Origin: Pholis gunnellus
Taxonomy: Eukaryota > Chordata > Actinopteri > Perciformes > Pholidae
Assembly (NCBI GenBank): GCA_910591455.2
Contig: OU342816.1
Coordinates: 9,278,638 to 9,342,637 of the forward strand
DNA length: 64,000 bases
Direction of reading: 5' to 3'
The notes under the pieces are model-generated. The model was not told the DNA's origin. It saw only the letters and a list, made by a program, of their open reading frames with translations, and ran no database searches. Shown here one piece after another: positions 11,901 through 22,625 of the stretch; within the stretch, counting starts at the first letter, position 1; every line of letters starts with the position of its first letter. Made by a program: the position numbers and the translations under genes.

Positions 11901-14900
11901 AGAGTATCATTGGATAGTGGAGGGGAATGCTCTAGAGGAGTTGGGTTGGAAGCCTCCTTCTGAAACCTATTAAAAGTGATTTAATAATTCCTTGGCCCCA
12001 TCAATGTGTCTTGCAGTCACCTGATCTCTGGTCTGCTTGTTGCAGGGGACTTGAAATGCTTTTTATTAAATAATGATAAACATTACAAATGCAAATGGGA
12101 CTTTTATATCCTCATGATACATGTAGATTCATGTTTCCTGTCAGTTAATTATGTGTTCGTAGCAAAGGCTTTAATTTCATGGTAGAAAAATGGTTCACTA
12201 AAACAGTGTAAACAAAGCAAACAGAGCGGTGCCTCAGCGGTGCCTCAGCAGGGCTGCCGTGCTTTATTTTGATAATGGGGCATTTAAAGGTTTTTATAAA
12301 TGCGCTGTCATTACATAATGTCTTTTCATTTGCCTTCTCCAGGGTCTCCATACAGGGATAAAGTGACCATTGCCATCCTTCAGCTGCAGGAGGAAGGGAA
12401 GCTGCACATGATGAAGGAGAAGTGGTGGAGAGGCAATGGCTGTCCAGAGGAGGACAACAAGGAGGCCAACGCTCTGGGCGTGGAAAACATCGGCGGTATC
12501 TTCATCGTCCTGGCTGCTGGTCTGGTTCTCTCTGTGTTCGTGGCTATCGGAGAGTTCATCTATAAGGCTCGTAGGAACGCTGACATAGAGGAGGTGAGTG
12601 AGGGAGAGGACCTGCTGCACTTCTGCGGAGTGATAATGGCAACTGACCGGATTGAAGGTTAGACTCTGCTCTTGTTCGTAATGAGATCTTTGTTTTAAAT
12701 AAAGCTCCGTAGAAGAAAAGATGCTGTTAAATGAATTCTAGGTTGTTTAAAAATCTTGAGTATGGAAAGAAATTACAATAAAATGTATTCTCACACACAT
12801 TTTCAGAGACGAGCAATGTTCTGTTTAGTTTTTCTTTGTCACTTTGTCACAATTTTCTAACTATGGAAGCACTTGTTAGATGTTGTTTGCTTGATCAAAA
12901 GTAATATATTCAAAATCATATTTGCACCTGCTGGTGTAAACAACAAGAAAGTGCATAGATGGATTCATGAGTCCTACACAATAAGCAGGGGGTTAAATAT
13001 AGTGAAGAAGTGATGGGTCGGCAGCCCAAATTGACAGACAACATTCACGCACTATTATTTGTGTCATATGTCATTCATGTCACCAAAAAGTTACATCTTA
13101 AATTAAAATGACTAACTGTTAGTCTCATTTAGCAGAAGCATGTGTTCTATCTGCTTTCGATAACAAGAACATCCATTTCCACGCTGTTATCAAAGGCGAT
13201 GCAGTACTGCACCATTCACATGATCAGTTTCTTTGCTTTTCTTCTGTTTCTCATTTTGCTCTGTGTGTTTCTTTTCTTTGTCACATTTTGTTCTTGTTTT
13301 TTAAATGTCTGTTTTGTTCTCTTTTCTGCTCCATTCTTTTTTTCCGTGCATGCTTGTGTCAGGCCTTCTGTTTCTTTTATGGGGTGCAGTCCCGTCAGTT
13401 TCAGCGCCGTGGCTCCACCTCCTCCTCTGGCACCTCCTTATCTACTGATCTGGAGAGCGGCAGGCTGCTGGGGGATGACACAGAGTAGCCATGGCAGCAC
13501 ATTTACAACACATACTCACTCTAGACGATAGGTTTGTAACGAGCTGTCCTTTTCTCTGCCCCCTGCTGAAAGTACCCCAGTATATCTGCACCTGTGTCAG
13601 CCAATCCTAATTACCCTTTTACCTCCAATACCTGACCCTCATGCTCGCACTATGTGCCTTTTTCCAATCGTTTGAACTGGTTTCAACTGAAATTTTGTCC
13701 TCAAATGAAGTCCTTTTGTCCTCAAATGAAGTCCTTTTGTCCTTTGACCAATATTAATTTACTGTGTGGTTTTATACTGTTTAATTAGGTATATTTAAGC
13801 AGTCAAAGACTCTACTTTCTTAGGAACTAACAAGCTGTTTTTATGAAGAGAAGACATTTTATCTTCATGCGGTCAACTCTGCAACACTTCTTATTTGCGT
13901 GCTTTTGTTATAGAGCATGGAGCACTTACAATACAGACTTTAATTAGGAGAAACACTCAGGACATCTAGATGTTTTTAAGTTGCTGGTTATTATATGGCA
14001 TGTAAGTCATCTGTTTGTATCCTTTTTAGCATCCATTCATTTAACTCAGGATAGTTTGACAAATGTGGCATTTAAGGTCATGTATACGCTGCAGCAGTGC
14101 TGCCCTGCTGTTTTCTCGCTTGCACTAGTTAAATAACCTTCCTACAAGTTTTCTTTTGTTCAGTGAAGTCTCTGTAGGCATGTGTGTATACTTTAGAGGT
14201 GGACTCCGAATGCCTTTTGGGAAATCAAAAGATAGGAAAAGTTATTTGAATCTTTTCCTCCTCATTAAGTTTGTTGGGCGACTGGTTTGGTTGGCTGAAA
14301 TTTGGATAACATTGATGGAACAACGTGTCAAGTTTAGATGTCCCCTGATACTTCTGCTGACTGCAGCACATTTTAACTGAAGTAATGATGGATGGGATCA
14401 CAGAGGGATACTGACCTTGTCATCTAGTCACAAGATGAATCTCACCAAAATAAACAAAAACAAAAAAATATATATATATTCAGTAGGTTGTAGAAAATAT
14501 TAACCACTACAATGAAGAAGAATTGATCATTTTAAAGAATTCCACATCAGTGTATGTAAGATAATTATGTTAACTCCTAAATAAATAGATATGAATCTCG
14601 ATTTAGTTACACTGGTACTACCAGGTGGCAAGAAACAATAATGGGATATTATAAGTAGATTCATTTCAAAATCATAGTTCAATTAGTTAAATCAGTTCCT
14701 ATTTGGTGAGTCAGTATTAACCAAGCATTTATGAGTTTAATGTGTTCTACCAAGTCAAAAGTATACATGCATTTCAATCTGCAGTTTCAGCGCCTCTTTC
14801 TCCGTCTTTACGGTCTGAGGTTTGTACCAGGTAGGTTTTCCACTGATACGGAGTGTTACTGGTAATCGTGGGAAACCTGCAGGAAGCCACATTTGTTTGA

Positions 14901-15763
14901 ACAGCCTTAGGCTGAGGATGAAAGAGGAAGACCTTCTATGTTCTTTGGATGCAAAGACCGACAGATAAAAAAACGGATGACTTTGTGCTGTGAATGATAA
15001 TTTGCAAAATCCATTTTGAGAGTAATGTCTCTGGAGAGCAAACTAAAAGGCTAATAAACATGATCGAAGATTAATGAGTTCAAAGCGATGTATCATTCTG
15101 CAGAATCAAATAAGCCGTAGGCTCGTTAAGATGGCCTTCTCTTTTATAATTTCAAATAATTACCATATTATGAATGCATAGCTCCCTGCATTATGATGTT
15201 GCACTGCAAACATTGTCCTTCATCTCTTGATTGTGTTCTTGGATTTTATGATGAGGCAACAGCATTTACAAGTCTTTTGGATAGATTTACATTTCATGTG
15301 TGTTTTGTTATTTCTGGCGTTTTGCTTACTTTACTTTATTCAGCTGCAGGCAAGCTCCTGCAAAGATGAATCAAATGTTATTGCCTTCAGTTTAAACTTA
15401 AATTAGTATAGCTTTCAATAAATGATTGATTAAATAATTCCTTAGTTGATTGAATCATACAGTAGCAGTAATTTTTACGTTATCACATTAACACAGTCTT
15501 GAAACTCATGGCCAAAGTTTAAAGAGGCCATAATGTCTTTTTGAAAATCAGCTTTATCGGTATCTTAACTCAGGCCTCGTTGTTCTCTTTGGCAGTGCGT
15601 ATCTTTTAGCTCCCGGATGGAGGAGTTGGGTATCTCCCTGCAGTGTTACAAGGGCATCCGGAGGAGGTCGCGACCCCACAGTGAAGCCAGGACAGCTTGT
15701 GCCCTCTGTCAACCAAAACGCACTGCAAAGAGGGAAGGAGCACGGCGGGACTCCAGCACGTGA
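2834..15763 (+). CDS. grik1: Kainate-type ionotropic glutamate receptor subunit GluK1, 3' part (gene-level entry, spliced)
   Basis: Coding exons: 2834-2950, 3937-4140, 5145-5368, 5752-5870, 7618-7835, 9186-9411, 12343-12593, then either 13363-13488 or 15596-15763. All junctions have AG/GT borders and the phases close. The product is a subunit of a glutamate-gated cation channel of the postsynaptic and presynaptic membrane. The 453 shared residues hold the end of the amino-terminal domain, S1 (with the A-P-L-T-I-T-Y-V-R-E-K ligand segment), M1, the re-entrant pore loop, M3 (S-Y-T-A-N-L-A-A-F gate motif), S2 (G-S-T-M-T-F-F-K and M-E-S-T-S) and M4. Similarity to human GluK1 is very high, and the downstream map3k7cl-bach1 context supports GRIK1 over GRIK2/3. 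Oddities: arginine is encoded at the Q/R site, and valine replaces a basic residue in S1. The 5' exons lie outside the window. The choice between teleost a and b paralogues is open. Confidence 0.96.
2951..3936 (+). other. grik1 intron
   Basis: GT at 2951, AG at 3935-3936. AT-rich; I see no exon, repeat or motif of note. Confidence 0.8.
3937..4140 (+). CDS. grik1: grik1 exon: first half of ligand-binding segment S1
   Basis: Sixty-eight codons in phase 0. It contains N-P-Y-V-M, G-N-D-R-Y-E-G-Y-C-L-D-L-L and G-E-W-N-G-M-V-R-E-L-I-D-H, the standard kainate-receptor S1 motifs. The acceptor is TGTACAG and the donor GTGAGT. Confidence 0.96.
4141..5144 (+). other. grik1 intron
   Basis: GT at 4141, AG at 5143-5144. 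Nothing recognised inside. Confidence 0.8.
5145..5368 (+). CDS. grik1: grik1 exon: second half of S1 and M1
   Basis: Begins V-A-D-L-A-V-A-P-L-T-I-T and includes the glutamate-contacting Pro, Thr and Arg of the P-L-T-I-T-Y-V-R-E-K stretch. It then carries M1 (W-M-Y-V-L-L-A-C...V-L-F-V-I-A). The 224 bp end two bases into the Arg codon before F-T-P-Y. The first residue is Val where mammalian GluK1-3 have Arg or Lys. Confidence 0.96.
5369..5751 (+). other. grik1 intron
   Basis: GT at 5369, AG at 5750-5751. Nothing recognised inside. Confidence 0.85.
5752..5870 (+). CDS. grik1: grik1 exon: M1-pore linker and pore loop carrying the Q/R site
   Basis: 119 bp encoding (R)-F-T-P-Y-E-W-Y-N-P-H-P-C...N-S-F-W-F-G-V-G-A-L-M-R-Q-(G). 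The codon at 5864-5866 is CGG (Arg) at the position known as the Q/R site; mammalian GRIK1 has a CAG Gln codon there, which is edited in RNA. The neighbouring Gln (CAA, 5867-5869) and the phase-1 exon end match the family. Confidence 0.96.
5871..7617 (+). other. grik1 intron downstream of the Q/R-site exon
   Basis: In mammalian GRIK1/2 the editing complementary sequence lies in this intron. I could not identify one by eye, which fits the genomically encoded arginine but does not prove loss. It contains an interspersed repeat at 6243-6480. Confidence 0.75.
6243..6480. repeat. Interspersed repeat (LINE-type 3' tail)
   Basis: Contains AATCAGAATCAGCTTTATTGG followed by TTTGACTCCGG and TCAATGTACATACACAGAAAT, a signature I recognise from very common teleost repeats that look like 3' tails of non-LTR elements. 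The borders are approximate. Confidence 0.6.
7618..7835 (+). CDS. grik1: grik1 exon: pore exit, M3 gate and start of S2
   Basis: Encodes (G)-S-E-L-M-P-K-A-L-S-T-R, then M3 with W-W-F-F-T-L-I-I-I-S-S-Y-T-A-N-L-A-A-F, then S2 through G-S-T-M-T-F-F-K. The 218 bp close the phase opened by the preceding exon. Confidence 0.97.
7836..9185 (+). other. grik1 intron
   Basis: Holds a (CA)n tract near 9003-9030 and a GC-richer, complex block at about 8770-9000 just upstream of the S2 exon, which could be conserved noncoding sequence. No exon is seen. Confidence 0.7.
9186..9411 (+). CDS. grik1: grik1 exon: S2 ligand-binding lobe
   Basis: Starts K-S-K-I-S-T-Y-E-K-M-W-A-F-M and includes V-L-T-T-D-Y-A-M-L-M-E-S-T-S, whose Glu contacts the ligand amino group in this family, and R-N-C-N-L-T-Q-I-G-G. 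The acceptor is GTTGGCAG and the donor GTAAGA. Confidence 0.96.
9412..12342 (+). other. grik1 intron
   Basis: The largest complete intron of the gene here. It contains an interspersed repeat (10541-11003) with an inverted telomere-like motif (10789-10809). No exon is recognised. Confidence 0.75.
10541..11003. repeat. Interspersed repeat (gggctgggcgataat...ggccggtccta)
   Basis: Starts CGGGCTGGGCGATAATTCAA and ends ATATTGGCCGGTCCTAAC, resembling a widespread fish repeat opening with 'ggctgggcgata'. The interior is diverged and includes the telomere-like palindrome. The family is not assigned. Confidence 0.5.
12343..12593 (+). CDS. grik1: grik1 exon: end of S2, M4 and start of cytoplasmic tail
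   Basis: Encodes (G)-S-P-Y-R-D-K-V-T-I-A-I-L-Q-L-Q-E-E-G-K-L, W-W-R-G-N-G-C-P-E-E-D and M4 (G-G-I-F-I-V-L-A-A-G-L-V-L-S-V-F-V-A), then the tail to D-I-E-E. It is the shared exon from which both alternative tails are spliced. The frame stays open for 22 codons past the donor, to a TAG at 12660-12662. Confidence 0.96.
12594..13362 (+). other. grik1 intron before alternative tail exon 1
   Basis: GT at 12594, AG at 13361-13362. A T-rich tract precedes the acceptor. Nothing else recognised. Confidence 0.8.
13363..13488 (+). CDS. grik1: grik1 alternative C-terminal exon 1 (AFCFFYG tail)
   Basis: Opens A-F-C-F-F-Y-G and contains S-G-T-S-L-S-T-D-L-E-S-G, close to the tail of the longer human GluK1 isoform (A-F-C-F-F-Y-G...T-L-S-T-D-L-E). 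It is in phase with the exon ending at 12593, has a GTGTCAG acceptor, and ends at TAG 13486-13488. Its 41-residue tail ends D-D-T-E. Confidence 0.9.
   Translation, partial: AFCFFYGVQSRQFQRRGSTSSSGTSLSTDLESGRLLGDDTE
13489..15595 (+). other. grik1 3' UTR of tail 1 / intron before tail 2
   Basis: Contains two copies of a 21-bp direct repeat at 13694-13735, an AATAAA at 14449-14454, and a weak CTCF-like motif CTACCAGGTGGC at 14618-14629 (one mismatch). No other gene is seen. Confidence 0.6.
15596..15763 (+). CDS. grik1: grik1 alternative C-terminal exon 2 (CVSF...MEELGISL tail)
   Basis: Opens C-V-S-F-S-S-R-M-E-E-L-G-I-S-L, matching the human tail that contains M-E-E-L-G-I-S-L. It is in phase with 12593, has a TTGGCAG acceptor, and ends at TGA 15761-15763. 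The 55-residue tail is basic (I-R-R-R-S-R-P), which in this family acts in ER retention and trafficking. It ends D-S-S-T; the human tail ends E-T-V-A, a PDZ ligand. Confidence 0.9.
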   Translation, partial: CVSFSSRMEELGISLQCYKGIRRRSRPHSEARTACALCQPKRTAKREGARRDSST

Positions 15764-18700
15764 GCGTTGGATCTAAATACTGATGGAACTTTGATCAGAG
15801 ACTGCAACCTGATCGCTCTTCACTCCTCAAATTTGTTTGTGGGCCATGAAATGATATGAAGGTGTTTCTTCATCACCCCCTTTCTTTATATGTCTGGATA
15901 ATACATGAAGCATTAAGTATACTGTAGATATACCTTAGCTAACTTGGTCTTGGCCTTGTATCAACATGATGAGAGCCCTCTCATAGTGTAAACCATTGCT
16001 GTTCCCTCATGCCTGTAGTTCCCTTTTCTGAGCAGTTTGCAAAGTTGAATCTGCAAACTTTATAGATTTTCCCATTGTGTAAATGTATAACAACTTCACT
16101 GATTTTCAGAGTAAAAAGATTTTTGCATTTTTTAAACCATTGATTGATTCGCTGTTTTTGTTGTTTATGCTTGGCAGTGTGTGTGTGTGTGCGCATGTTT
16201 GTTTGTGTGCCTATACTGGCAGGCAGCAAAGTAGCTTCAGAGCGGATTGCTGAGCCAACCTTGGACAGTGGAAAGAGATAAGGACCTCTAAGGAAAGTCA
16301 GGAACACACCTGCTGTTTTATACCCTTCAAGCACCAAAATGGCAGACACACCCCACCTCCTTCCCCAGCACACGCGCACACACACACAGATACACACATG
16401 CTTGTGATCATGAAATATTGCTGTCTGTGTATCAGAAAATGGATATGATACGGGGTCCATATCAGGAGACGAAGAAAATGAGAAGCATTTTTTTTTTTAA
16501 TGCATGAAATTCTCAGGAGGTCAAAGACAATTTCCTTGTTCCTCTGGGAGTAGAAGTCTTGTTTTTCAATCAGTCAATTCAGTCATTTTTGTTCTGTTTG
16601 CAGTTGTCAAATTTGAAAGCCTGAGGGGAGATCTCGTCTCCCAGTATTGACAGTGGATCTCAGTGGATGTGTGCAACTAAAACAGTGAAAAGCTTCTCTG
16701 CAAGTACTTCACAGGCTTAGCTTACCTACCTGGAGATTAAAAGGGGAATTATAATTTATGATAAAATATAAGAGTGTGATCCACAGACAGAGCCATAATA
16801 CTAAACCTTTATTTTAGGACGAACAAGTAATTCCAACAAAGGTTCCTTACAAAATGTTCCCCATAGAATGGGATTCAAATATAATATTGTTTGCCTAATT
16901 TTCTAACTCAATTTGACTTTACAGTACTCAATTTATATTTGTATTGACATGTTTTGATATTTGATTTGATATATATACAAGTCTGTTACATCTTCTCATT
17001 TCTACTGTGTTATGTTATTATCAGGAGCTTCTCTATATCTGCGTAAAAGAAATTAATCAGAAAAGATTGACGCTCTTTGTCTCTCTGCCACCTCTTGCCT
17101 AACCCTTTAATCACCTGAAGTCTTACTGTAAACCTGCCTTGTGCTCTTGTCAATGGACTCCACGTGTACGATGTGCTCTTTGGGAATAGCCTGTTGAAGC
17201 AATTAGTATTCTTGACATTTTTGAAATACTGCCATCGATAAAATCAGACTCGGGTTAAGAACACAATCATTCTTTACAAACAATTATATTGACAATGTCT
17301 GCGGTGGGAAATGTTAATGGTGCACCCGAAGCATTACACCTTAATACAATTCATTATCAGTAATGTCAGGACTTTCAAAGCTGACCTAGCATTTACCAGC
17401 AAACGCATGACATTTCAAACAGGAAAGTGCAATAAATGAATATAAATACTTTATAAATGACTAGAGTCAGAGCTTTTGTTGCGATATTTCTCTCGGTGGA
17501 TGGTGTGCACTGGTTTGTGTGCATCCTAAGAAGAGAATTGGACTGAGCTTTTCTTAATCTGTTCATGTAATGAGTTTTCTTTTTTTCTGGTATTCAGATT
17601 AATTCTGGTATTGGACTCAGTCCAATGCAATAGCATTTGGTTGTCTCTAATCTCCTAACCCCATAATTCTTAATCAAAATCGAAGGCAGTTTTTTTTTTT
17701 TTTATCATCAAATAATCCATCATGAATGAGGTCATGGATTAGAACTCTGGCGTTGGTATTCTGCACGGCTGAGCAGGGCTTTCCTCCTTCTTACTCCACC
17801 TGAACAATGCTGTTGGACAATGTTTCCTTCTTCACTTGTGTTCATGATCCAGTTTGTCTCACACGGTAAAGATTTTTTTTCTCTCAATAATCCTGAAACA
17901 AAGAGCCTTGGCGGTGTTGGGAGAGTTAAAAGAAAAATTGGGAGACATACGGGGGATATCGGCATCTGTCTGTTTGTGCCGTCAGCAAGAAGGTCAGAGA
18001 TTATGATCCATACTTCTATACCTGTTGCACAGATGAAGAGAAAGAGATTGAGAGGAAAGTCTAGAGCAATCAAGATGAAAAGACAGCTCAAAGAGCCTGT
18101 TGTTGACATTTTAAACATGTCCAAAATGGGCAGTATATTGCCCTTATTGCGTTCACTTGAAGGAAAGGTCAGCAACGGACAGAAAATCTCAACAGAGTTC
18201 AATTCAGTCTGTTTACATTTGTCGTATGAAACCAGCTGCATTATAGAAATACATTTGACATCAGAAAGCCCTTATTCCAGAATTTCTACCTCATATGCAT
18301 CTTAAATATCGCATATAAATCGTTCAAACCTGTGCAGTCTGACAGTGTAAAGGAGTGGCAGACGTTTTGAGTATGTCCCATCCATCACAATGAGATGAAC
18401 AGTCTCTGGGGCTGATAAGGCAGGTCTGTGTCAACAGCCTGTCAATGAAGACAAATGAGGAGGAGGAGGGCTCTGGGAGGTGCAGAGCATCATTTATCTC
18501 TCTTTCTCTGTTGTCCCTCTGTGTGTTTCTTTCTGTCTACCATCTGAAATCCTCACTGTAAATAATTCAGGGGCAATGCTCTCATCTGCTGGTGTGTAGG
18601 TGAACTGGCCTCACGGATGTATAACTTCAGAATATTGCAGTAAATCAGAACATGGGGAAACCCTGAACAGTAATTCTGTCAGAGACTCGCAGGGCCTAAT

Positions 18701-19820
18701 TGTTTTTATTCTTTTTCTTTAGGCCTGGCTTCAAATGCTTATGGTCAGTTTAGCATTATAATTATGTTTTTTTGGCCTGTAATGAATTATTTTCATACAC
18801 CTTGAGTCTATAAACAGACCAGATGGACGGTTGAAGATGGAGATTTATTTTCAGCAACTCTGGCAACTTGGGGATCAAATGCAAATTGTTGCTATTGTGT
18901 TAAAACAATAACGTTGTTTGCATGTTTATTGCTCAGCAGATATGAACCATTTCCATCAAGTAAGCCCACAGGCAGTAAAAAGCTAGTCTACAATGCAAAC
19001 AGTATATTAATTATGCTATACTACCACAGCTGGCACATGTGTTCTTTGGAGAAAGGGGAGGGCTTGGCACTGCCTCCTCTCTTCGTCCTGAATACCTAAC
19101 GCTTCTGTTCACCAATATGCTTATTATATTTTCATGATGATAATGGGTTAGGGATGATTCAAGTCAACCACTGACCTCCACGCTACTTGATTCCAGTCCC
19201 TGGGATGTCCAGTTGCAGTTTACTTTTAGCAGACCAGGTGGGTATTATACACGATATTGTAACTAGCTTTTTGCATGAACATGGAACATAGATTCTCATC
19301 TAGTAAAAGAACCAGAACGGCAAGTATCATGCGTCATTAGCATTTTGTATTCGCTTCAGCACTTGCTTTCAGAGTTTTAAATGACTAGGAGCATCCGTTT
19401 TCACAGATAATACAAACGTATTTTCATGTGATTTCTTTTATGCACTGACGTGCATAAGGACGTTGATGAAACAGTCCCAGATGCCACAGGGCCACCAGCA
19501 GTTGAGACCCCTGACACTGTGACACCTGTGCACAGATCGGTGAGAGTAGTTTAAGCTGAGAAACCAGAGTGTTATGTTATTGTTTTTAGTATATTGCTGC
19601 TCCTTCAGGGTGTGATTTTTATTTAAAAACAACAAAACATATATTTCAGGAACTGTGACTTTGACTACTCCACCAGGTGGTGAACAAGTATAGCTGCGTG
19701 TTTAGATGATGGGGCTATCTTGGGGGGCAAAAACTTGTTGCTTTGTTGACCAGAATACATTCACACACAAAGAAGTCGTCTCACTGATGCACACCTTCAC
19801 TCCACCTTGAGGGAAGTATG

Positions 19821-20230
19821 TTATGTCGAAAAAGTCATATAAAGTCAAAACATAGAATGTCGAAAAAACATCATAAAAAGACATAGTATAGTATGTCCAA
19901 AACAATTAATTGTATTTCATGTCAAAAAAAAGTCAAAAGACATTGCAACATAACCTTGTTTTAAATAGCACAAGCTCTACCTGGTGAGCTAAACCAGTTC
20001 ATGTACCAGTTTATAAAATGATACTACAACATAGAGAGTAAAATGAAGGTCAAAAAAGTCATAGTATAGTATGTCAAACAATTAATTGTATTTCATGTCA
20101 AAAAGTCATAAAAAGACCAAGTATAATATGTTGGAAAAAAAGTCATAGTTTACCAAATCAAAAAAAGTCATGAAAAGTCAAAAAATAGAATGTCGAAAAA
20201 ACATCATAAAAAGTCAGTGTCCAAAACAAT
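19821..20230 (+). repeat. Degenerate tandem repeat, block A (AGTCATAGTATAGTATGTC units)
   Basis: Repeated variants of GTCATAGTATAGTATGTC and AATGTCGAAAAAAcatcATAAAAAG occur at irregular spacing. The same words occur in reverse complement at 44440-44710. Confidence 0.8.
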
Positions 20231-20309
20231 TTGATCTAAAACATGTCAGGGAGGAGAAGCGGAGCACGTCAGCAGCTTGTTAGCCCGAGAGAAACCCGGC
20301 TGTTTATCA

Positions 20310-20317
20310 TGACGTCA
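20310..20317. promoter_or_regulatory. Full CRE palindrome TGACGTCA
   Basis: A perfect 8-bp CREB/ATF site in CATGACGTCACTT, in a moderately GC-rich patch just after the satellite block. It is not next to a recognised promoter. Confidence 0.35.
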
Positions 20318-20516
20318 CTTCCCCTTTTTGTAGCGTCAAATAACTAATTACAACCAAATGTATTAGCAGAATTAACACTTGAACAAACATCATCGTGATT
20401 AGAACTACCTAGATGACAGAAAACATTATTGGGAGAAATGTATTTTAAGTTGACTTAAATGTACTCTTTAGTTGGCACATGTTACATCCCAGGTCTATAG
20501 TTACATCCGATGACAT

Positions 20517-20645
20517 TGGAGGGGCGGGGTTCATGACCTATATTGAAACCGGCCACGAGGGGGCGGTCGATACGTTTTGGCTGCACTTCAGGGGAGCTGC
20601 ATGGAGCTGTCATGATGTCCATCTTTATACACAAATTAATCCTTT
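20517..20645. repeat. Interspersed teleost repeat fragment
   Basis: Contains GTTTTGGCTGCACTTCAGGG, GGAGCTGTCATGATGTCCAT and CTTTATACACA, which match a very common fish repeat known from memory. The borders are approximate. Confidence 0.55.
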
Positions 20646-21429
20646 TAACCACAAATTGTGACCAGACAGTTGAGTGCCTCACACTTTCATTGAACCCTTC
20701 CTGCCCGTTACATTCCCAACCTCTCAAACTCCCACCCACAAGTGTTGTCTTTGTTTTAAAAGAAAATCAATCATTATCCCTGAATATTTTCTAGACTGAT
20801 GACATCACCAAGGTTATTTTTTTCTAGACTAAAGCTACAGAGACACAGACATCACGATACAACATACATTTGTTCACAGCTACAGGGTAAAGAGAGTAGG
20901 TCTAGAGGTACTCCTGAGTAAACTGATGTATGTGTAAATTCGGCGTGTCCCTCTAAAAAGCCCACCCTTAAGTGTCTGAATCCCCTTTTGAAGTAGCGTA
21001 TTGTAAGAAACTCTCCCTATAGGTATAGAACTAATATCATCTGCGGGTTACGACCTCCCCGCAGGAAAACAAACAGTCTGGGATGCTTCTTCCTCCAGAG
21101 CTTTTATAGCATGAGATGTTCATTCTGAGCAACTGTCTCATTGCACAGCTATTGCAAAGCCAAAGACCATCCCGGCGACCGTGTCACTCAAAACAGGGCC
21201 GCAGCTATGGGCATTTTTGCGGGCTAAAGTCATGTCATCTGAGACATTTAATTGGGCCCGGGACCCCACGGGGGGACAGAGGACGGCATTCCTCGCCTGC
21301 CTGCGCCCTGTAGTGTTGCTCTTCACGGCATGGCTGTCCGTGGATAACATGTCAATGCCAACACAAACTTGAGCTGCTGGAGTCCCTCTGACTGATGATT
21401 ATGAGAACTTCTGAATTCTAAATAATATA

Positions 21430-21627
21430 GTTGGAGTCGCAAGAGGGAAGAGGAGGTCAATTTTTGGAGAGATTGTTATGCCATGGTGCGGCCGAGAGAC
21501 GCCTTATACTATTTCTGAAGAGACCTCAGCGGTGGTCCGACGGGGAAAAGGCGGCTATCAATATTGAGGACGTAGACTTCTACCTTGATTTTACGGAATT
21601 TCCTGCGTCGGGCTCGTGCCGCTTCAG
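21430..21627 (+). other. Candidate 5' noncoding exon or promoter region of map3k7cl
   Basis: This block is richer in G+C and CpG than its AT-rich surroundings (CGGCCGAGAGACGCC, GTCCGACGGGG, GCGTCGGGCTCGTGCCG). It ends CTTCAG followed by GTAACA, a usable donor at 21628. Splicing to an acceptor ending CTAACAG at 22514 would give a 5' UTR for map3k7cl. This is inference; an unrelated noncoding transcript or a chance GC patch is equally possible. Confidence 0.25.
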
Positions 21628-22224
21628 GTAACAATGACCTGTTGGCTCAGATTATTCATTTTCACCCAGTATATGCTGGAGATAGTCCATGCCTGTCATA
21701 AAGTAGTCTCCATCATAATGCGGATTTTATATGACAACAATAGGTGTACTAGTATGCTATTCCATCGGCTAATACTGTTATATGTTGACAGTATTAGGCA
21801 TGTTTTGCTTTTCCAGCAACCGAAAGAGCCTAAATAAAAAGGCTGTATTTGCTGGTGTAGAAGGTCATTGAGGTTTGTTGAGTGAGACAGAGGGTTTACC
21901 AGAGTTAAAGCAGGCCCTGATATAAAAAGCCTGTACCTACACTGGAGGGGGGGCATTCAAAATCCAGACCGTAGAGTCTGTCAAAGTTCTCTAATCATTT
22001 AACCCCACTGCAACTCTAAATGCATGATGAAACTGCGGGCTGAGTGTGTGTTCATGAAGCCCCGTACTTTTCTAGGTGTGGATTAATCACATGATTTATC
22101 AAAGCAAGACTTTCATTCCAACTGATAACAGCACCTGCTGAGTCAAGTATTTATAGTCAAGTGTGGATAAAATCCCAATAATGCACTGGGTTGGAATACA
22201 AAATGGTATACTTAGCTTACACAT

Positions 22225-22430
22225 CAAATTAGGACTTATACTACTTCATCTGCTGATTGTCTGGTCTATAAATAAAATAGTGAAAAAAGTGCCCTTCATA
22301 ATTTCCAAGAAGCTAAGGTGGCATTTCCAAATGTGTTGTTCTGTCCAAGCAACAGTTTAAGACCCAGAGAGAACCAATTTACAGTCACATAAAACAGAGA
22401 AATGTAGGAAATCACCACAGTTGTAAAATA
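22225..22430. repeat. Interspersed teleost repeat, copy 2 (partial)
   Basis: Contains TGCTGATTGTCTGGTCTATAAA, a stretch near GTGCCCTTCATAATTTCC, then AAGCTAAGGTGGCATTTCC and AACAGTTTAAGACCC. These are interior words of the same family as the repeat at 1961-2203. It ends about 120 bp before the map3k7cl start codon. Confidence 0.55.
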
Positions 22431-22549
22431 AAATGTCATGATAAATCTCCTACATTATTTTCATTATTACATCGTCCCGTGTCTTTCATTATGCCCTTGC
22501 TATTGTGCTAACAGCTCTGTTTTGTGTCTGTGGCCTCATGAAGGGATAA

Positions 22550-22625
22550 ATGATCACCTCAACCAGAAGAGTGTCTCCTGATAAATCTGAAGTTAGAATC
22601 GCCTTCAGCCTCGACGACACATCAG
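22550..22625 (+). CDS. map3k7cl: map3k7cl coding exon 1
   Basis: Twenty-five codons plus one base. ATG at 22550 is preceded immediately by an in-frame TAA (22547-22549), so translation cannot start upstream in this frame. The donor is GTAAAC. A possible acceptor (CTAACAG) ends at 22514. Confidence 0.92.

Larger units (their letters stand above)
15764..22514. other. Intergenic: grik1 3' UTR to map3k7cl
   Basis: Probably includes the grik1 3' UTR; one of several AATAAA hexamers is at 17431-17436. It contains satellite-like repeats (19821-20230), a full CRE palindrome (20310-20317), an interspersed repeat (20517-20645), a GC-richer block with a donor-like end (21430-21627), and a second copy of the repeat at 1961. 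Two overlapping ORFs near 17.8-18.3 kb have no recognisable domain and are treated as chance. Confidence 0.6.

Noticed and set aside
17732..18305. Overlapping open frames on both strands (161 and 169 codons)
   Set aside because: No recognisable domain, no splice context, low-complexity composition. One or two frames of this length are expected by chance in 64 kb.
19670..19681. CTCF-like CCACCAGGTGGT
   Set aside because: One mismatch at the essential GGC end; kept out of the site list. The same applies to 44324-44335 inside a repeat.
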